Below, one piece after another: positions 35,601-49,100 of a DNA stretch of 64,000 nt (its first letter is position 1; every line of letters begins with the position of its first letter). The notes under the pieces were generated by a model that saw only the letters and a program-made list of their open reading frames with translations, ran no database searches and was not told where the DNA came from. Source of the stretch: Colius striatus (Eukaryota; Chordata; Aves; Coliiformes; Coliidae); contig NC_084767.1 of assembly GCF_028858725.1 (NCBI RefSeq), forward strand, positions 5,197,501 to 5,261,500, written 5' to 3'. The position numbers were made by a program, and so were the translations under genes.

Positions 35601-38600
35601 AGCTTGTGCTCTGAATGCCCTGCCAGTGGGGATTCACAGAAAGCAAACAGCTTAAGATTCCTCCAGCAGGTTTACAGTGAAAGTGTTTATTCTTATATAT
35701 ACACAAGCTCTTTTCAAAAGCTCTCAAGCTTTTACACTTTGAGTCATTAAATCATTGTTTATCTCAACCTCTTTGATCACATTTCTGTTTAGGTGAGAAA
35801 TAGCAGGCTAAAATGTCATTTAACAGGTCAGGATAGGCCTGGAGAACTCTTCTTTCTGAGGGAAAATGAGCTCTAGTCCTCCTGTAATACCTACAGCATC
35901 CATCCAGGAAGGTATTTGTTCATGCATTTCTATGGAGACAGACACACTGGTTGAGATTCTCTGCAGAGCCCTGTCTTCTCTGCCTATGTCCCCCAGGCAG
36001 GACTGAGGAGCAGGTAGATGAGAGCCAAGTGTTTCCATCACTTGCTGTACAGGTGTTGTTCCACAATGTCCTATTCCACTTGCTGAGCTGATGTGAATGA
36101 GTGCCCTTTCTCCTGAGGATAGTGACAGGCAGAACACACAGTGCCTGACAAGAACAAGGTAAAAGCCTACAGATCCCTTATGGAGCAAAACTTAACAGTA
36201 TTGGTGTACATCAGCTGTAGATATGGCCATGTATAAGCTGTGCCGTTGAGCAAAATGAACCATTTTGTAAGTAGTCCATTTGAAAGAGGGCTGGTTTCTA
36301 GGTTTGGAGGTGTCTGTGGGTGCTAGGGTGGTTGGGCACAGCAGGGACACCTGAGTTGACAAGCTGGGAGCACTAGAGTGCATGGAGTATTTCTGCATCT
36401 GCAGCTGTAGACTTTGCAGAGCATTTTCCATCTACCAGCAGAGGGTACAAAGAACAGAGGCAAAGCCAGGAAGGCACAGGGATGCAAGACATAGTGCATA
36501 GAGGTTCACTTTCATATTTTTATCTTCCCAACCAAAACTCCTCAGTAGCCAAAAAAGCCCTGCAAAAGTTCTCTCTGCCAAGTGCTCCTTCCAGCCCAGG
36601 CACCGCTCAGCAGGAGCCATAGCTGTTATCAGCCTGGGTGCTTCTCATATTGTTCAACCTTTTCTCTCAGTTTCTAGGGAAACACTTTTATAGCACTATA
36701 TTTATCAGAATGTCTTTCCAAACACCTCCGCCAACACTTAATTAAGGGAATTTTTAAGCCTGGCTCCAGCCTCTGCAAATTAATAGTGTGCTCACTTATG
36801 GCAACTGTGGAGAAAGTGAGACATGTACTCTCTGAAATAAGTTAGAGGGTGCAAATGCAGAGGGGCTGTTCCAGCATTTGTCTGCATGTGCTGAGCCCCC
36901 CTGGGAGGTGAGGCTGTCACACACTTCTGCCATGGTTCATTCTGCTTTTATCAGTGTGCCCTGAGGAATGTGCACAGACGAAAATGCCCTTGACAAAGAG
37001 CTAGCCCTTGAAAATTAACTTTTTATGGGTTTTCAGTGTATCCTTTCTTTAATTTCAATGCCTGTGCATGGAGTGGTGACTAGTGAGGATCTGCAGGAGG
37101 CTGTGGAAGGCTGTTAAAACAGTCCCAAAGCCTGGGATATCCTGGAACAGACCTGGCTCTAGGGCTTGGCAAAAATGAGAAGCTGCCCTAGAATGCAACA
37201 CGTTGCCCAGAGCAAAAAAAATTGACTGGACCTTGCTGCCAACTTGTGCCCAGATCAGCTGCCTGGAAGGACAAGGCTGGAAGCTGTGGTGCCATTGCTT
37301 TCCAGGGCACCCTCATTGACTTTTCAGGACTGGCCCTCAGCATAAGGCTGGCAAAATTCAATTGCTGTCCATGTTTGGGATTTTTTTGAGCCAGCTGTGC
37401 TCAAAGGTTTGTGAATAAGGTATTAGGGTGTCTTGAGGGACAGGACTGCTGCAAAACTGGAGCTGTGTAGTAGACATGGGACTGGATTAGCTGTATAAGG
37501 GTTAGCAGAGAACTCCAAGTCATAGTGACAGAGCTGTATTTCCTTATAGAACAGACATGACATTGTGTGTTAGAACCAAAGCTGTAGGTGGAAATCTAAT
37601 GGCTTTTGCTCTTCTCACTTCTCTTTGAAGAAGAGCAGGGAGTCCTGATGTCCTGGGTAGACATCTCTTGTGGAAATGCTGTCTGGGGCAGAGGGCTGTG
37701 GTGGCAAGAGCTGCACTGGTGGCTGTTAACTGCTCCAGACCCTGCTGCAGTGGTGTGTGCAGCTGCAGAACGAGCCAGTGACTGCTTGGGGAAAAAGCAT
37801 TTCTACTGTCTCAGAAATGAAAGATGCCGCAAAACATTTTGTGCTGTTTGCTTGGCCGTGTGTGTAGGAACTGCTATCAGGTAGTATGAATGACTGTTGA
37901 TAGACTATTACCCTGGAACAGAGTGCATCTACCAGGCAGATAAGAAATGTGCTTCTCTTTCTACCTAGTTCAGTCTTTCCGCTATTCATTTTGTCCTTAC
38001 TGTACTGTGGCAATAAATCATCAGTGATGTGACTCTCAGACCTGGCAAACAGTCAGAGGTCTGAACCTCAGCTGCTGCCCGAACTTACTGTCTTGCCCCA
38101 TCTGTTAACTGAGAACTGGCCATCAGTGTGCTCTGAGCAGGACCTTCTGCTTCCCAAAGTCAGAACATTAAGTGAAAGCAGCCGTTGTCTGAACACAGGC
38201 TTTGCCATCTGATGGACGGGAACCCCTGTGCAGACAAAGCTTTCAGGGAGCCTTGAGCTGTTGGGGGACAAATCCACTGTAGGGCACGTTATTTGATTTT
38301 TAAAAAGCTGAAAAAAAAAAAGAAGACAGAGAGAAAAAACCCAACTTGAGAAATGCTAAAAAAGTAGCAAAGAAACAGGTTTGTCCTCATCCCATGGGGA
38401 GCCAAAGTGCCATTAGTTCTGTGGACTACTGGGCCTCACATTTGCAAAAAGACTTGCAAAGAGGCAACTCCAGCTCTTGTGCTTGTACCCCCCTATGCAA
38501 ACGAAGTAACTGATGAGCAAACTGCTCTGGCTTTTGGCACATGCATAGGAGGTGGGGAGGTGAAAGTCCTGCCTGTTGCAGGTGACTTCTTGCAGTTGAT

Positions 38601-40674
38601 GCAGATTCTGTTGAGGTGTTGAAATCTTAGTATGGCCTTATGCAGCTTAAGCTCTTCCCAGGATATGATGCCTGGACTGCAGGGAGAATTTGATCTCTCA
38701 CTTGCCAAATGCCCTTCCTCTTCCTCACAGTGAATCTGGAAACTTGAAATAAAAACTAAAAAAGCTAGCATCATTGCAGAAAAAACATTAGAAACAGGAT
38801 ATCACTGGAGAGGGATGCTGGGTCTGTGCTGATATACCTGTGGTAAGTGGACCAGCAGCCCAGCTTCTGACTGCACATTGGCATTGCTGTAAGCTCAGAG
38901 AGGAGTGAGGGAGAAAGAAAAGGGCTCTCCTTGCTGCTATTGAGGGGTGGGATGGGGTGAGCAGGATGTTGTTGAGTATTTGGCTATCCATGTGTTAATG
39001 GGTCAGAGTGAAGGAGAAAGAGTGAATTGAGCAGGGCCTTTTGCTTATGGGGCACATGAGCTCATACCCCCATGAGAGCTGAGGAAATGTGTCATGGCTG
39101 TTTAGGGGTCATGTCTGTCTGCTGTCACCCCTCCCTAGGCTGGGCACTTGTCTCATAGCTCATGTCTAACTATGGCTCTGTGTATGGGCATAGAGTGCAC
39201 CTAAAAAATAGGCACAGATGTTTTACTTGCTTCTCCGGTGCTTGCAAAGCTTTAATGCCCCCAGTACCTTCTTGCTCATTTGCTGTGTGACTGTCCTAGC
39301 CTAATCCTTCCTGTGTGACTACTAGGGGGCTGCTCCCACAGGCTACGAGGCAGAAGTGAACACAGACTGCAGTGGTTATGGTGCTGGACAAGGGTATGTT
39401 GTGTTGACTCTGAGCTCTTTTGAAAGAAGTCAATTCCAGATGTCAAATGTGTGTGAACAGTTCACTTAATCCTCAATTCCCTAGTCTGGAAAATCACCCA
39501 AGCTTCCAGTTGGCTCCTAGAGCTCAGATGAGGGTTTTTTTCCCCATTTCTGTATCTTCAGACTTACATCTATTGTTATTTAAGTTCTGTTCAAGTTTAC
39601 CTTAAAGGCCAGGACCTGAAAATACAAAGCCTACTTGTTACCAAAGCCTCCTTTCCACAGGGCTGTGGTAGGGGGCCAGCTAATTGCTCATAGTCAGTAG
39701 ACTTGTCTGGAGGCCTGTACAAGGCTTATTCTTCTTGTGAACTTCCTGAGAGCTCTGAGGACTTACCTGAGAGGAGACTGTCGTCTACTCAACAGGGAGT
39801 GTAGCATGACAGTACATGAATGCAACAAAAGACAATTGGCAGGAAGGATCTGGTTCATGTTAATATACAAGTTCTCAAGACTGAGAGCTGAGTGGTGAGG
39901 AAGCTGCCCAAGAGCTGGGACGTGTTTCTGAGCAGGCTGAACTGGGGGCTTGGGTAGACTAGGGTAAGTAGAACGTGTCACAGGAGTTCAGATGGATTTG
40001 TAGTTACTTTTGTAAAGGAGACAGAGGGAGGCATGGGCTGTTTCCTTTGCAGCCTCTGCCAGAGAAACTTCTTTGGGTCTTGTGTATCAGGAGCCTCCTC
40101 CTTGCTGGTAGACATCCCTGGAAAATTAATAGACTGCTTTACTTAGTTGGGAAGTGACTGCTTTTGTGGTGTTTCCAGCCATGCTAGAGGGGAAGAATAC
40201 GTAGTTTTTGCTCTGTTCCCAAGCAGCTGGAATAGATTTGGTCCCATTACTGCCATTATTTGCAATTTCTGTTTTTATGGGCCATAATGGGGATGTGGTT
40301 CTGAGGCAGAGCTGGCAGCTACAATGAAATTGGGGGTTTTATCTCTTTCAATTCAGCTACTGTTCACTATGTGTTCCTGAGCCCAGCAGATCTGGGTCTG
40401 GGCCAATGCAGACACCAGGTGTATCTGTATTGCTTGTACTTTTCCCTGGAAGCTACACTCAGAGCCCTTGTTGATTCTGTCTCCTTGCAGCATCACGAGG
40501 ATCTGTTTAGAGTTTTTCTTAGTGACATACTGTTGAACAGAAGTTTTCACTGGAGCTCAAAGCTGTAAACTGATTCAGCTAACAGTCTCCCTCACCTGAA
40601 ATGCCTGTCAGTTAGTAATGAAGTTTAGGTGACCAGAAAGTTAATCACAAAACAAACTAACTTCATGAACTCAA

Positions 40675-40770
40675 AGAATCATAAAATGGTTGGGGTTTGA
40701 AAGGGACCTTTAGAGATCATCCAGTGCAACCTCTCTGCAGAAGCAGGTCCACCTAGCTCAGGTCTCATAG
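40675..40770 (-). mobile_element. CR1 LINE 3' end, antisense
   Basis: On the plus strand it begins 'agaatcataaaatggttggg', continues 'aaagggacctttagagatca' and ends in 'cagaagcaggtccacctagc', the exact reverse of the young CR1 3' end ('ctgcttctgcag ... ctctaaaggtcc'). Only about 95 bp remain, so it is extremely 5'-truncated. It is one of only two antisense CR1 copies in the window. Confidence 0.88.
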
Positions 40771-43700
40771 GAACTCATTGTTAGTTAACATACAGTGCAC
40801 CAGCTTTCCAGAAATGTCACTAATTAATGTTTCCAGTGCTTTGTAATTGACAGGTGCTTATTGCATTTGCACTAACCTTGCAGACCCCTAAGCAGAGAGT
40901 TTAAGCCCAATGGGATCATGATTCCCTGTTGACTCCAGGTTGGCAGACGGTTTCCCTGGAACAAATTACCCACAAAACCAAATGGTTGTTGTAGTGTGTT
41001 GTCTTGTTTTGGCCACACAATACTGCTGACATGCCTGGCCTTTCTTCCTTCATAGACTTTTAAACTCTCAAATTGATCCTGTGTTTCTGCTCTGGTTTAT
41101 CAATTTAATCTCTCCAGACCTCTACTTGTTTCCAAGTAAGTCTGGGCAATAGGTTTTATTTCCAATAGGGTAATCAGTTTGTCATCCATTTTGATATGCA
41201 TCTTCATGGCTTATTTTCTAGTCTAGATAAGTTATCTGGTGGTTGGTGCTGACTGTTGAAGCACACCACCATTTGAAGTGTCATTGTGGTGCTGCTGGCT
41301 TTATCTCTGTTTTCCTCTTGAGCTTTTATTTTATTCTTTCTCCCACTCACAGTTTTTGGACCAGTTTCCTCAGTCAATGTCAGGGGAAACTGCTTGTGGT
41401 ACCCAGCATATCAATGGGTGTAGTTTATTTGCAAGTGGTCAGTTACCAAACTGAAACAGGTTTTGTAAATCAGCCTGCACTGAGATAGCTGGGAGAAGCA
41501 GCAGCTAGCTCCTAATTGTGGAATAAACTTGAAGTTCATAGAACCAGTGAGTGGGGAATCTGTACATGATGCCATCAAGAAACCTTTAGGTCCTTTCCCT
41601 CTTTTGTGGGGAAGGTCTCTCCTTTCATCTTGCTCTTTTCTTTGGGAATGGCTGTTTCTATGAATCTTTGTCAAGGGCTTCTGCAGATGAGCATGGTGAG
41701 GCATTCCTCCTGGAAGCTTTTGCACTTGTTAGCACAGCTGAACAAACAGTTTCAGAGCTTCTTAGACTGGCCTTGGACAAATGTGCTTGTAGTCACTCCT
41801 GGGTGGGATCTGGGTTGCATCTGAGCTGCACTAGCCATCTACAAATCAGTCCAGCTGTTTGCTTCTTCTCTGCTGTGCTGCTTGCCCAGGTTGACATCCT
41901 CTCTTTTTTACTTGAAACAAGAAATGTGATGAGGCTTTTGTGGAGAGTATTCAGAACATGCACTTAGCTGGGGGTGTAGAAAGAGGTTTAAATAAAGCAA
42001 GAAATTGAAGTGCTCTGTTCTTGAGTCAAGGACTTTCCATCTCCTTGCTTAGAAGGGACATATGTCTGGAGCCTAGAACCAACAGCAAGGTTCATATGAA
42101 ATGAGCTGATGAGCATGGACTCTAGGGGAGAAGGTTTCTGGCTGATGCCTCTGGAATGACCTTCACCAAACTCTGGTCTTATGGTGAGGTTCAAATTGCA
42201 GTAGCAGAGTTGGAAATGCATGACATCTCAAGGATGACTTTTATCCCACTTGACTGATGTGTTTTGCGTCACTGTTTTGTGTCACTGGAGAGGGATTAAG
42301 GAGACACACCATTCTCTGGGGACACAAAGCCATCACTCAAATACTTCAAGGGGCACACATCTTGGGAGCTGAGCAGATGAACTCCACCATCCTGTGCCTT
42401 AAAAACACTCATTGGGACATACACTTTATGTTGTCTTCAAAAAGAAGTCAAAGTACTCCATGCTGTTGTGTAGTAGTAAGTGACCTGAGAAGTGGTTTCG
42501 TGTGACTCAGAGCCACACAAAGTGTCTGTGGGGTGTCTCAGATAAAATATGTTCCAGAAATCAATGTATTATCTTGTCTGTGCCAAGTTTTCCATTAGCA
42601 GGGGCAACAACAAGGAACTCATTCCTCTAGATTCTTGAAACTGGGAAACTATCCAGGAAATATTAGAAGTTAGACAGCCAATAACTGTATTTATCTTTTA
42701 TTGTCTAAAGTGTAAACAAGCAGTGAGAAAAGTACACAGCCTGGATATGTTAATTTACAGCCTGATGCCAGGACTCTTCTGTTGGTCTTGACTAAATGCC
42801 TTGCATTTAACAGGATTTCCCTGACTGCAACTATTGCTTTGCAAAAGCAAAGTGGGACCTTCACACTTTTTGATTTGAAAGGTCTCATAACTCCAGGCTT
42901 TTGGCAAAGATGGAACAAATGTTTTCCCTGGTTTGACAATGAGAACTCTGTAGGAGAGTGCCAATGAAGACTAAGAACTGCCATTATGGTGTTGTGATGG
43001 TTATCTTTGGGGAAACAAATATATGGGGATAGGGCAGAACTTACTTTTTGTTGTTTATGGGAAGTTATGATAAGACAAGGAAATAAATGCTTGTAACCCA
43101 GAAGCAGGAGCTACCTTGAAGAGTAATGGGCTCTGCTCTGTGCACTCTAGTTATGCATTTGGTTATTGCAGGAGGTGTCACACAGATTTCTGTGAGAAAT
43201 CTAGGCACCTGCAATACGTTTAGCATGAGTTTCAACCTTGATATTTCCAGCTTGCTCTTGTGCCAGAGGAGGTTATGTCACAGATCTGCATCAAGTTACT
43301 CCCAACTTCCAAACTGCTGAGATAAAGCTTGAGGTAGCTGGATGTGTGTGTGTAATGGTGATGTTGTTTGTGACTCTGTGAAGTCAGATATTTTGTACAA
43401 TACACAAATTACAAGCGTTTTTGTTTGAAAGTACATGCTGGACTCTGTCTTCAACATTTATAGGATGTGGAAGTGAGATGAAGGACAATCTATGGGAATG
43501 CTGCTGGGAAATAAGGTGCTTCATTAAATCAGACCTCCTGAGCATGGCTGTGTTGTGTTTGTCATTTGAACATACAGCCTGCTCTGTTTAAGACTTCTCT
43601 ATGACATGAAATAGGCAAGAGCCACCTACTTGGAAAACAGCAGATAAATCACATTATGAATACATAACATACACCAAAATTCACTTTTATTTTTGTCCTT

Positions 43701-43855
43701 CTTTCGTCATCTTTTGTTCTTCCTTAAACTGACATGTAGTTTGGTAGATGCAGGGGGCTTACATCCAAGGAGCAATTCTAATTAGGAACTGATTAGTACA
43801 TTTCTGGTTAAAAGCATATTTGATCTTTGGTTTTATTCTGCATTTACAAAGAAGA

Positions 43856-44138
43856 ATAAGCAACAGAACAAGAGGAAACAGCCTGAAGTTGCACCAGGGG
43901 AGGTTCAGGCTGGATTTTAGGGGGAATTTCTTTACTGAAAGGGTTGTCAGACATTGGAACGAGCTGCCCAGGGAGGTGCTGGAGTCATGGTCCCTGGAGG
44001 GCTTTCAGAGATGATTAGATGTTGTACTTAGGGAAATGGTCTAGTGGTTGATAGGGCTGAGACAAAGGCTGGACTCAATGAACTTAAAGATCTCTTCCAG
44101 CTGAAACAATTCTATGCTTCTGTGATTCCATGATTCTG
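43856..44138 (+). mobile_element. CR1 LINE 3' fragment (older subfamily)
   Basis: The 'agaacaagaggaaacagcct', 'gaagttgcaccaggggaggt' and 'cgagctgcccagggaggtgc' blocks, in order, lead to 'cttaaagatctcttccagct' and three decayed ATTCTRTG units. The same blocks occur in the copy at about 15302-15653 and, inverted, at about 59920-60215. A short open frame across it is relic, not a gene. Confidence 0.93.
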
Positions 44139-45004
44139 CTGTACTTTGTGTGTGCTAAATTCCTTCTAAGCCAGAGATTTGGGTTTTTTTTCATAGTATA
44201 GTAGATAGGGTATTTGGTGGCTTCATTAAATAATAAGTAGACCCTGTGTAGCTGAGAGGTAGTGTAATGTTTATGTGAAAATAAGAGGGTAATATTTAAC
44301 ATGTGAAGGAGATATTGAGAGTAAAATCTGAAGACTTGAGAATGTGTTATGAGGAATAAAACATAATGCCAAGATCCTGCAAACTACAGGTAGATGTGTA
44401 GGACTGCAATTTGTGGTTGCTCAGGGTTTTGCACAAGAGCTCTCCTGCGGTAGCTGTGAGTGGATCTCAGACAAAGTAATTGCAGCAGCTGCCCCTCCTC
44501 CATGTAAATGCCTTGATCCTAACCTAATGTTAATTTCATACATTAATTTTAGCTTATATTGTAGGTGACAGTCTAATGGTTTTTAAGAACTGTGTTTTCA
44601 TGCATCAGCCTTGCAGCAATACCCCTTCATATGTGGGTGTAAATTGTGTAACACTCAATCTGTTGCCTGGGAAAGAGCAGGGCCAGGGTTTCATCCTTCA
44701 TTATATGAAAAGCAGAGATGGACTCGGCTGCTGAACTCACACCCAACTTCCCTGCAAGGAGAGAGGCCCGAAGGCTTGGGCAGTACCTGGAGACTTGCTG
44801 TGTCTGGGTTTGTTGCCTACCTCTGTTGCACATTTCCCATAGAACTGTGAAAGCTGCTGTCCCTCTCTTGAAGTCTCAGACCTTCATCTGTGTGAAGATC
44901 ATGATAAAGCATCACATTGCTCAGGATCGGTTTTCAGCCCCAGATCCAATTTCCATCCAGACAAGTCAAGAGCTTCTGCTGGTGTAAGCTAAGGATATTG
45001 CATG

Positions 45005-45106
45005 GACGTTGCAACCTGATCTAGGTGAACCTGCTTCTGCAGTTGGGGTTGGACTAGATGATCTCTAAAGGTCCTTTCCAACCCCTACCATTCTATGATT
45101 CTGTGA
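45005..45106 (+). mobile_element. CR1 LINE 3' end (young subfamily)
   Basis: Only the last 100 bp of CR1: 'gcaacctgatctaggtgaac', 'ctgcttctgcag', 'ggttggactagatgatctct', 'aaaggtcctttccaacccct' and terminal ATTCTATG ATTCTGTG. It lies about 420 bp upstream of a longer copy in the same orientation. Confidence 0.93.
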
Positions 45107-45529
45107 CCCACAGAAAGCTCATCTGTTTCTGGGTTTGTTACTTGGTGCCTGTCTGCCCAAATCTGGGCAGTCTCTAAGCCTGAAGTGAGTGCAGAGCTGC
45201 AGCCATTGCTCTGGCCCCAGTGTCTCCTGAGGTCCTGTAGCATCTGGCAGCTCCAGCACGTACCTGCTCCTGAAGGGGAGAGTGCTCCCAGCGTGTCCTG
45301 ATTGACTGCACAGCCCACATGCAGCAATTTTAAAAACATTTCAATAGCCTGTCTTCTTTGCTTCATCTTAACAATTGATTTTAATCAGTATTATCAGCTG
45401 CTTAAAACACACGATTCTCTGAAGCACTACAGTGTTCAGCCTCCAGGAGATAGGTGGAGCAGAGTTGCAGGATCAGAGATGTTCTGTCCAGGAGGAGGTG
45501 ACCTGAAGTCCTCATTCAACATCATTCAT

Positions 45530-45976
45530 GATGTCCAGTGCAGGGCCACCAAGATGATCAGGGAACTGGAGCATCTTCCTTATGAGGAAAGGCTGCAGGA
45601 ACTGGGGCTGTTCAGCCTGGAGGAGACTGAGGGGAGATCTCATTAATATTTACAAGTATATAAATGGTGGGTGTCAGGAGGTTGGGGCAGCACTTTTTTC
45701 TGTTGTGTCTGGCAACAGGTCAAGGGGTGATGGGATGAAGCTGGAACACAAAAAGTTCCATTTAGACATAAGGAAAAACTATTTCACTGTTCAGGTGAGG
45801 GAGCCCTGGCACAGGCTGCCCAGGGAGGGTGTGGAGGCTCCCTCCTTGGAGGTCTTCAAGACCCCCCGGACGTGTCCTGTGTGACCTGATCTAGGTGACC
45901 CTGCTTCTGCAGGGGGTTTGGACTGGATGATCTCTAAAGGTCCCTTCCCACCTCTACCATTCTACTACTGTATGAT
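45530..45976 (+). mobile_element. CR1 LINE 3' fragment, about 450 bp (young subfamily)
   Basis: It begins near 'gtccagtgcagggccaccaa' and includes 'ggggagatctcattaatatt', 'tacaagtatataaatggtgg', 'gaacacaaaaagttccattt', 'ctggcacaggctgcccaggg' and 'gacctgatctaggtgaccct'. It ends with 'ctaaaggtcccttcccacct' and a single degraded terminal repeat. The open frames at 45302-45646 and 45582-45884 run through it and are shadows of the element. The 5' edge is approximate. Confidence 0.94.
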
Positions 45977-46090
45977 CCTAGTTGGGCTGCTGCTGTTTGC
46001 AGTAGCACGGTGTGTTTTCACACTATCAGTGGAAGCAATTTAGTTTGGAGAACATTTCTGAGGTTTGAGCCAGCACAAAAGGAGAAAACC

Positions 46091-46180
46091 CCATCCCATC
46101 CCATCCCATCCCATCCCATCCCATCCCATCCCATCCCATCCCATCCCTTCCCTTCCCTTCCCTTCCCTTCCCTTCCCTTC
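46091..46180. repeat. Compound pentanucleotide microsatellite (CCATC)11(CCTTC)7
   Basis: Eleven perfect CCATC units (46091-46145) are followed directly by seven perfect CCTTC units (46146-46180), then 'ccagcagcccc'. The two arrays differ by a single A-to-T change per unit, so one probably arose from the other by mutation and expansion. There is no stop in several frames, which explains the proline/serine-rich open frames over it; they are not genes. Perfect units suggest it is length-variable between individuals. Confidence 0.97.
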
Positions 46181-49100
46181 CCAGCAGCCCCACTGCCACT
46201 ATTTGTTTGCTTTTAAAAAAATTAAAAATGCCTCAAATGAGCTAAACACATGACAGAGTTATTTTGATATGAGGAGTGCTGTTTATTTCTGGCTTGTCAA
46301 TACTTTGATTAATTTCAATCTGTTTCTAAAACAGAAGTGAAGTACATAATTGATTTGAATCTGTTAAAAGTTGCCCTGCCATCTGCACAGTCTGAAGTGA
46401 AGCGGCACAGGCAGCATAGCATTTGAAGGCATTAAAAGAAATGATGTGCACTGGATTAATGCTGACTTGTGATTAATATTTTTAGGTGGCAGTGGAAAAG
46501 ATGATGGTAACAGCTGGAAAGACATAGGTAAACGATATCTTCCCTATTGTCATGTTTCTATACTGAGACAGGCATTGTTAGATTTACTCATAAAATAACA
46601 TATCTTGATTTTTAGGTGTTTAACACTCAGCCTCTGATTTTATGCCTAGGAATAATTAGAGGAGTAGAATGGAGGAGAGGCAAATGACAGCTTATTTCTA
46701 GTTAAAAGACCTACATGAACTATCATGTCAGCTGGAGTTACAGAGGGAAAAACCTCTGGCTTGCTTGGAAACCAAGCAGTCCGTCTCTTCCGTGGATTCC
46801 CCATACGCTGAAGCCACTGTTAAATCAAGAAGAAAGCTCTTTTCTGGGCTACCACTGCTCTGAGCTTTTAATCTGCTTCAGTGAGAATTACACACATCCC
46901 TTGTTAAGTGCTCACTACAGTCCCTGGCTGCCCCTGTGAAATGCTCCAGGTTACCTCTGCAGGCAGAGTTATTCCTCTCCAGTTTGGAAACAGGCCATGC
47001 AGCCTCCTTTTTATCAGCTGCTCTCCTCTGCCCCCACAAGCAAAGTGTTCTTTATTGAACCCTCACTCTCTTTCCTCCCTCTTGCTCCCACAGGAATGTC
47101 TGTGCAGTGCCCAAGGTGCTCTCAGCACTGAGCTTGTCATTAGTGAGTTTTCCTCACTGCAGTGGTAGGGAGGTCAGGGTGTGACACTTAATGAAAACCA
47201 GAGCAGTAATATGACCTGGTCTTACCAACATGAGTGATCTATGCACTTTAATTGCTGCATAAAATATGCAAAAGTGCTTGAGGTCATTTAGAAACGTTGG
47301 AGTGTTTACAGGAAAGTAGAAACTGAGCTTGAAAAAATGATTACACTTTTTCTTCCTCATGTTAATGGCTATACCAAAGAGCCTTTTAAATATGTCTATA
47401 TATGGGTTTTAAGCATTCATTCCACATCAGTATTTCACCTTTTTCCTTAAGTGATTTCTATATTCCTAGTAACCAACAATCATTTTGTCTGAATCTCATT
47501 TCCTCATAATAGCAACCCCATCAATCTGTGCGTTGTTAAACAGGGAAGCATGCTTGGAAGCCAGAGCACTCAGATTTGATCAAAGATGTTATGCAAACCA
47601 TTGATTTTAATTTACAGCAATATCCACTTCTTCCATTATTAACAGCTTTGGATTACTGAGGCTGAATAATTAACAAATATTCCTGCTTGATGACAGATTA
47701 TTCAAAAGGCAGATGTACAGAAATGTAGCCTAGATTAACATCTTTCCTGCACCCCCAGTGATGCATACGCTTATTTAATGTTCCCCAGGGGAGCTGTGCA
47801 ACATGGCACAAGAGAAATCCTCTTTGGAGAGATATCTCAAATGCTTCCAAAGCTATTACCACAGCAAATGTTCCATAGGCAAGTGTACCAGTGTGTGTTT
47901 CTGACCTGCTGATCTCTGTTCAGAGCCCTGGGCTGTGGCCAGCCAATTCGAATGATGCAGATGGGGATGCCACCGCTTGCAGGGCAGGTTTCTGCTGATG
48001 GGAAACGTGAGCTCACATCTTTGTCCTGCTTCCTGGCTGAAGCTGAAGCATTTCTTGGACTTCAAGCAGGGCAACACCTAGTGAAATGTGGATCAGTGCT
48101 GGTCTCCTTTGGTGTTTCCAGAGATTGCTTTGATGAGTAAAACTCAATCTCTGTGCACTGAAGATGACCTGAGGTGGGTAGTTCTCTCCAGTGGTTGTTT
48201 GCTTGCACAGCTCTTTGCTGCTGATGAGACTGGAAGGGATGGAGGTCTCTGTATGGGGCAATAACTTTGTTCACTGAAGAGGATGTCTGGGAGCACAGGA
48301 CAAACTTCACCTGCTATTATGGTCTCTGTCCTTCATGAGCCCAAGTGAGGGGAAAACATCTGGGACTCTTACAAAAGGAAACACCTACCTTGCAAGGACA
48401 GATCTTACCCACCCAAAACCATAAAATGTGTCATTTCTTAGCAAAACCCAGCTGAAATTCAATGTCAATCTTCTGCCTCAAAGCACCAAGCTTGAACAGT
48501 AATAACTTCTGAGTTGTAACTTCAGGGTTGTAACTTCCTTGCAGCTGTAGGAGTTTTTGATGCAGAAAACCCTGCTGCTGAAGGAGAGCATAGAGGTGGC
48601 TGCAGCTATTTCCATCCCAGCTCCATGGTGAAAATCATCATTTCTCTCCACCTCCAGACCTCTTTTCTCTGGCATCCCTCAAGCTCCCTCCTCCCTATTG
48701 CTCGCACAAGAATGGCCTGTGCCCATGCTGAGGGTAGCAGTGGCCACTGAGGAGCCAGCACACACCAGGGCACGGGGCTTGGCCCTGCTCCTGCCTCAGC
48801 CAGCCGGGCAGCACGTGGGTGCTGTCACTGTTGGGGAGACAGTGGTGGAGAGTCTGCCTTGACAGAAGGCATGGGGTGCTCCCCAGGAGTGATGTGGAGA
48901 GCCTGCCCTGGTGCCAGGGGACAGGGCCACCCTGTTGGTGGCAGCAGAAGGGTTTCCTGTAAAGGGTTTCCCTGCTTTCCCGTGGGAGGTGAGAGGGCAG
49001 TTCAGTTCACCTGTGTGTTTGCTACGTGTGTATGTCTCAGTGCAAACCTATTGCCATTAGGATCAGAGCAGCCCATTCAATTAACAAGTCAAATCAAAGT

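Noticed and set aside
45302..45884. Open frames of 100-114 codons
   Set aside because: They run through a CR1 fragment and read its non-coding 3' region, not a gene.
46010..46253. Proline/serine-rich repeated peptide frames
   Set aside because: Produced by the pentanucleotide microsatellite, which lacks stops in several frames.
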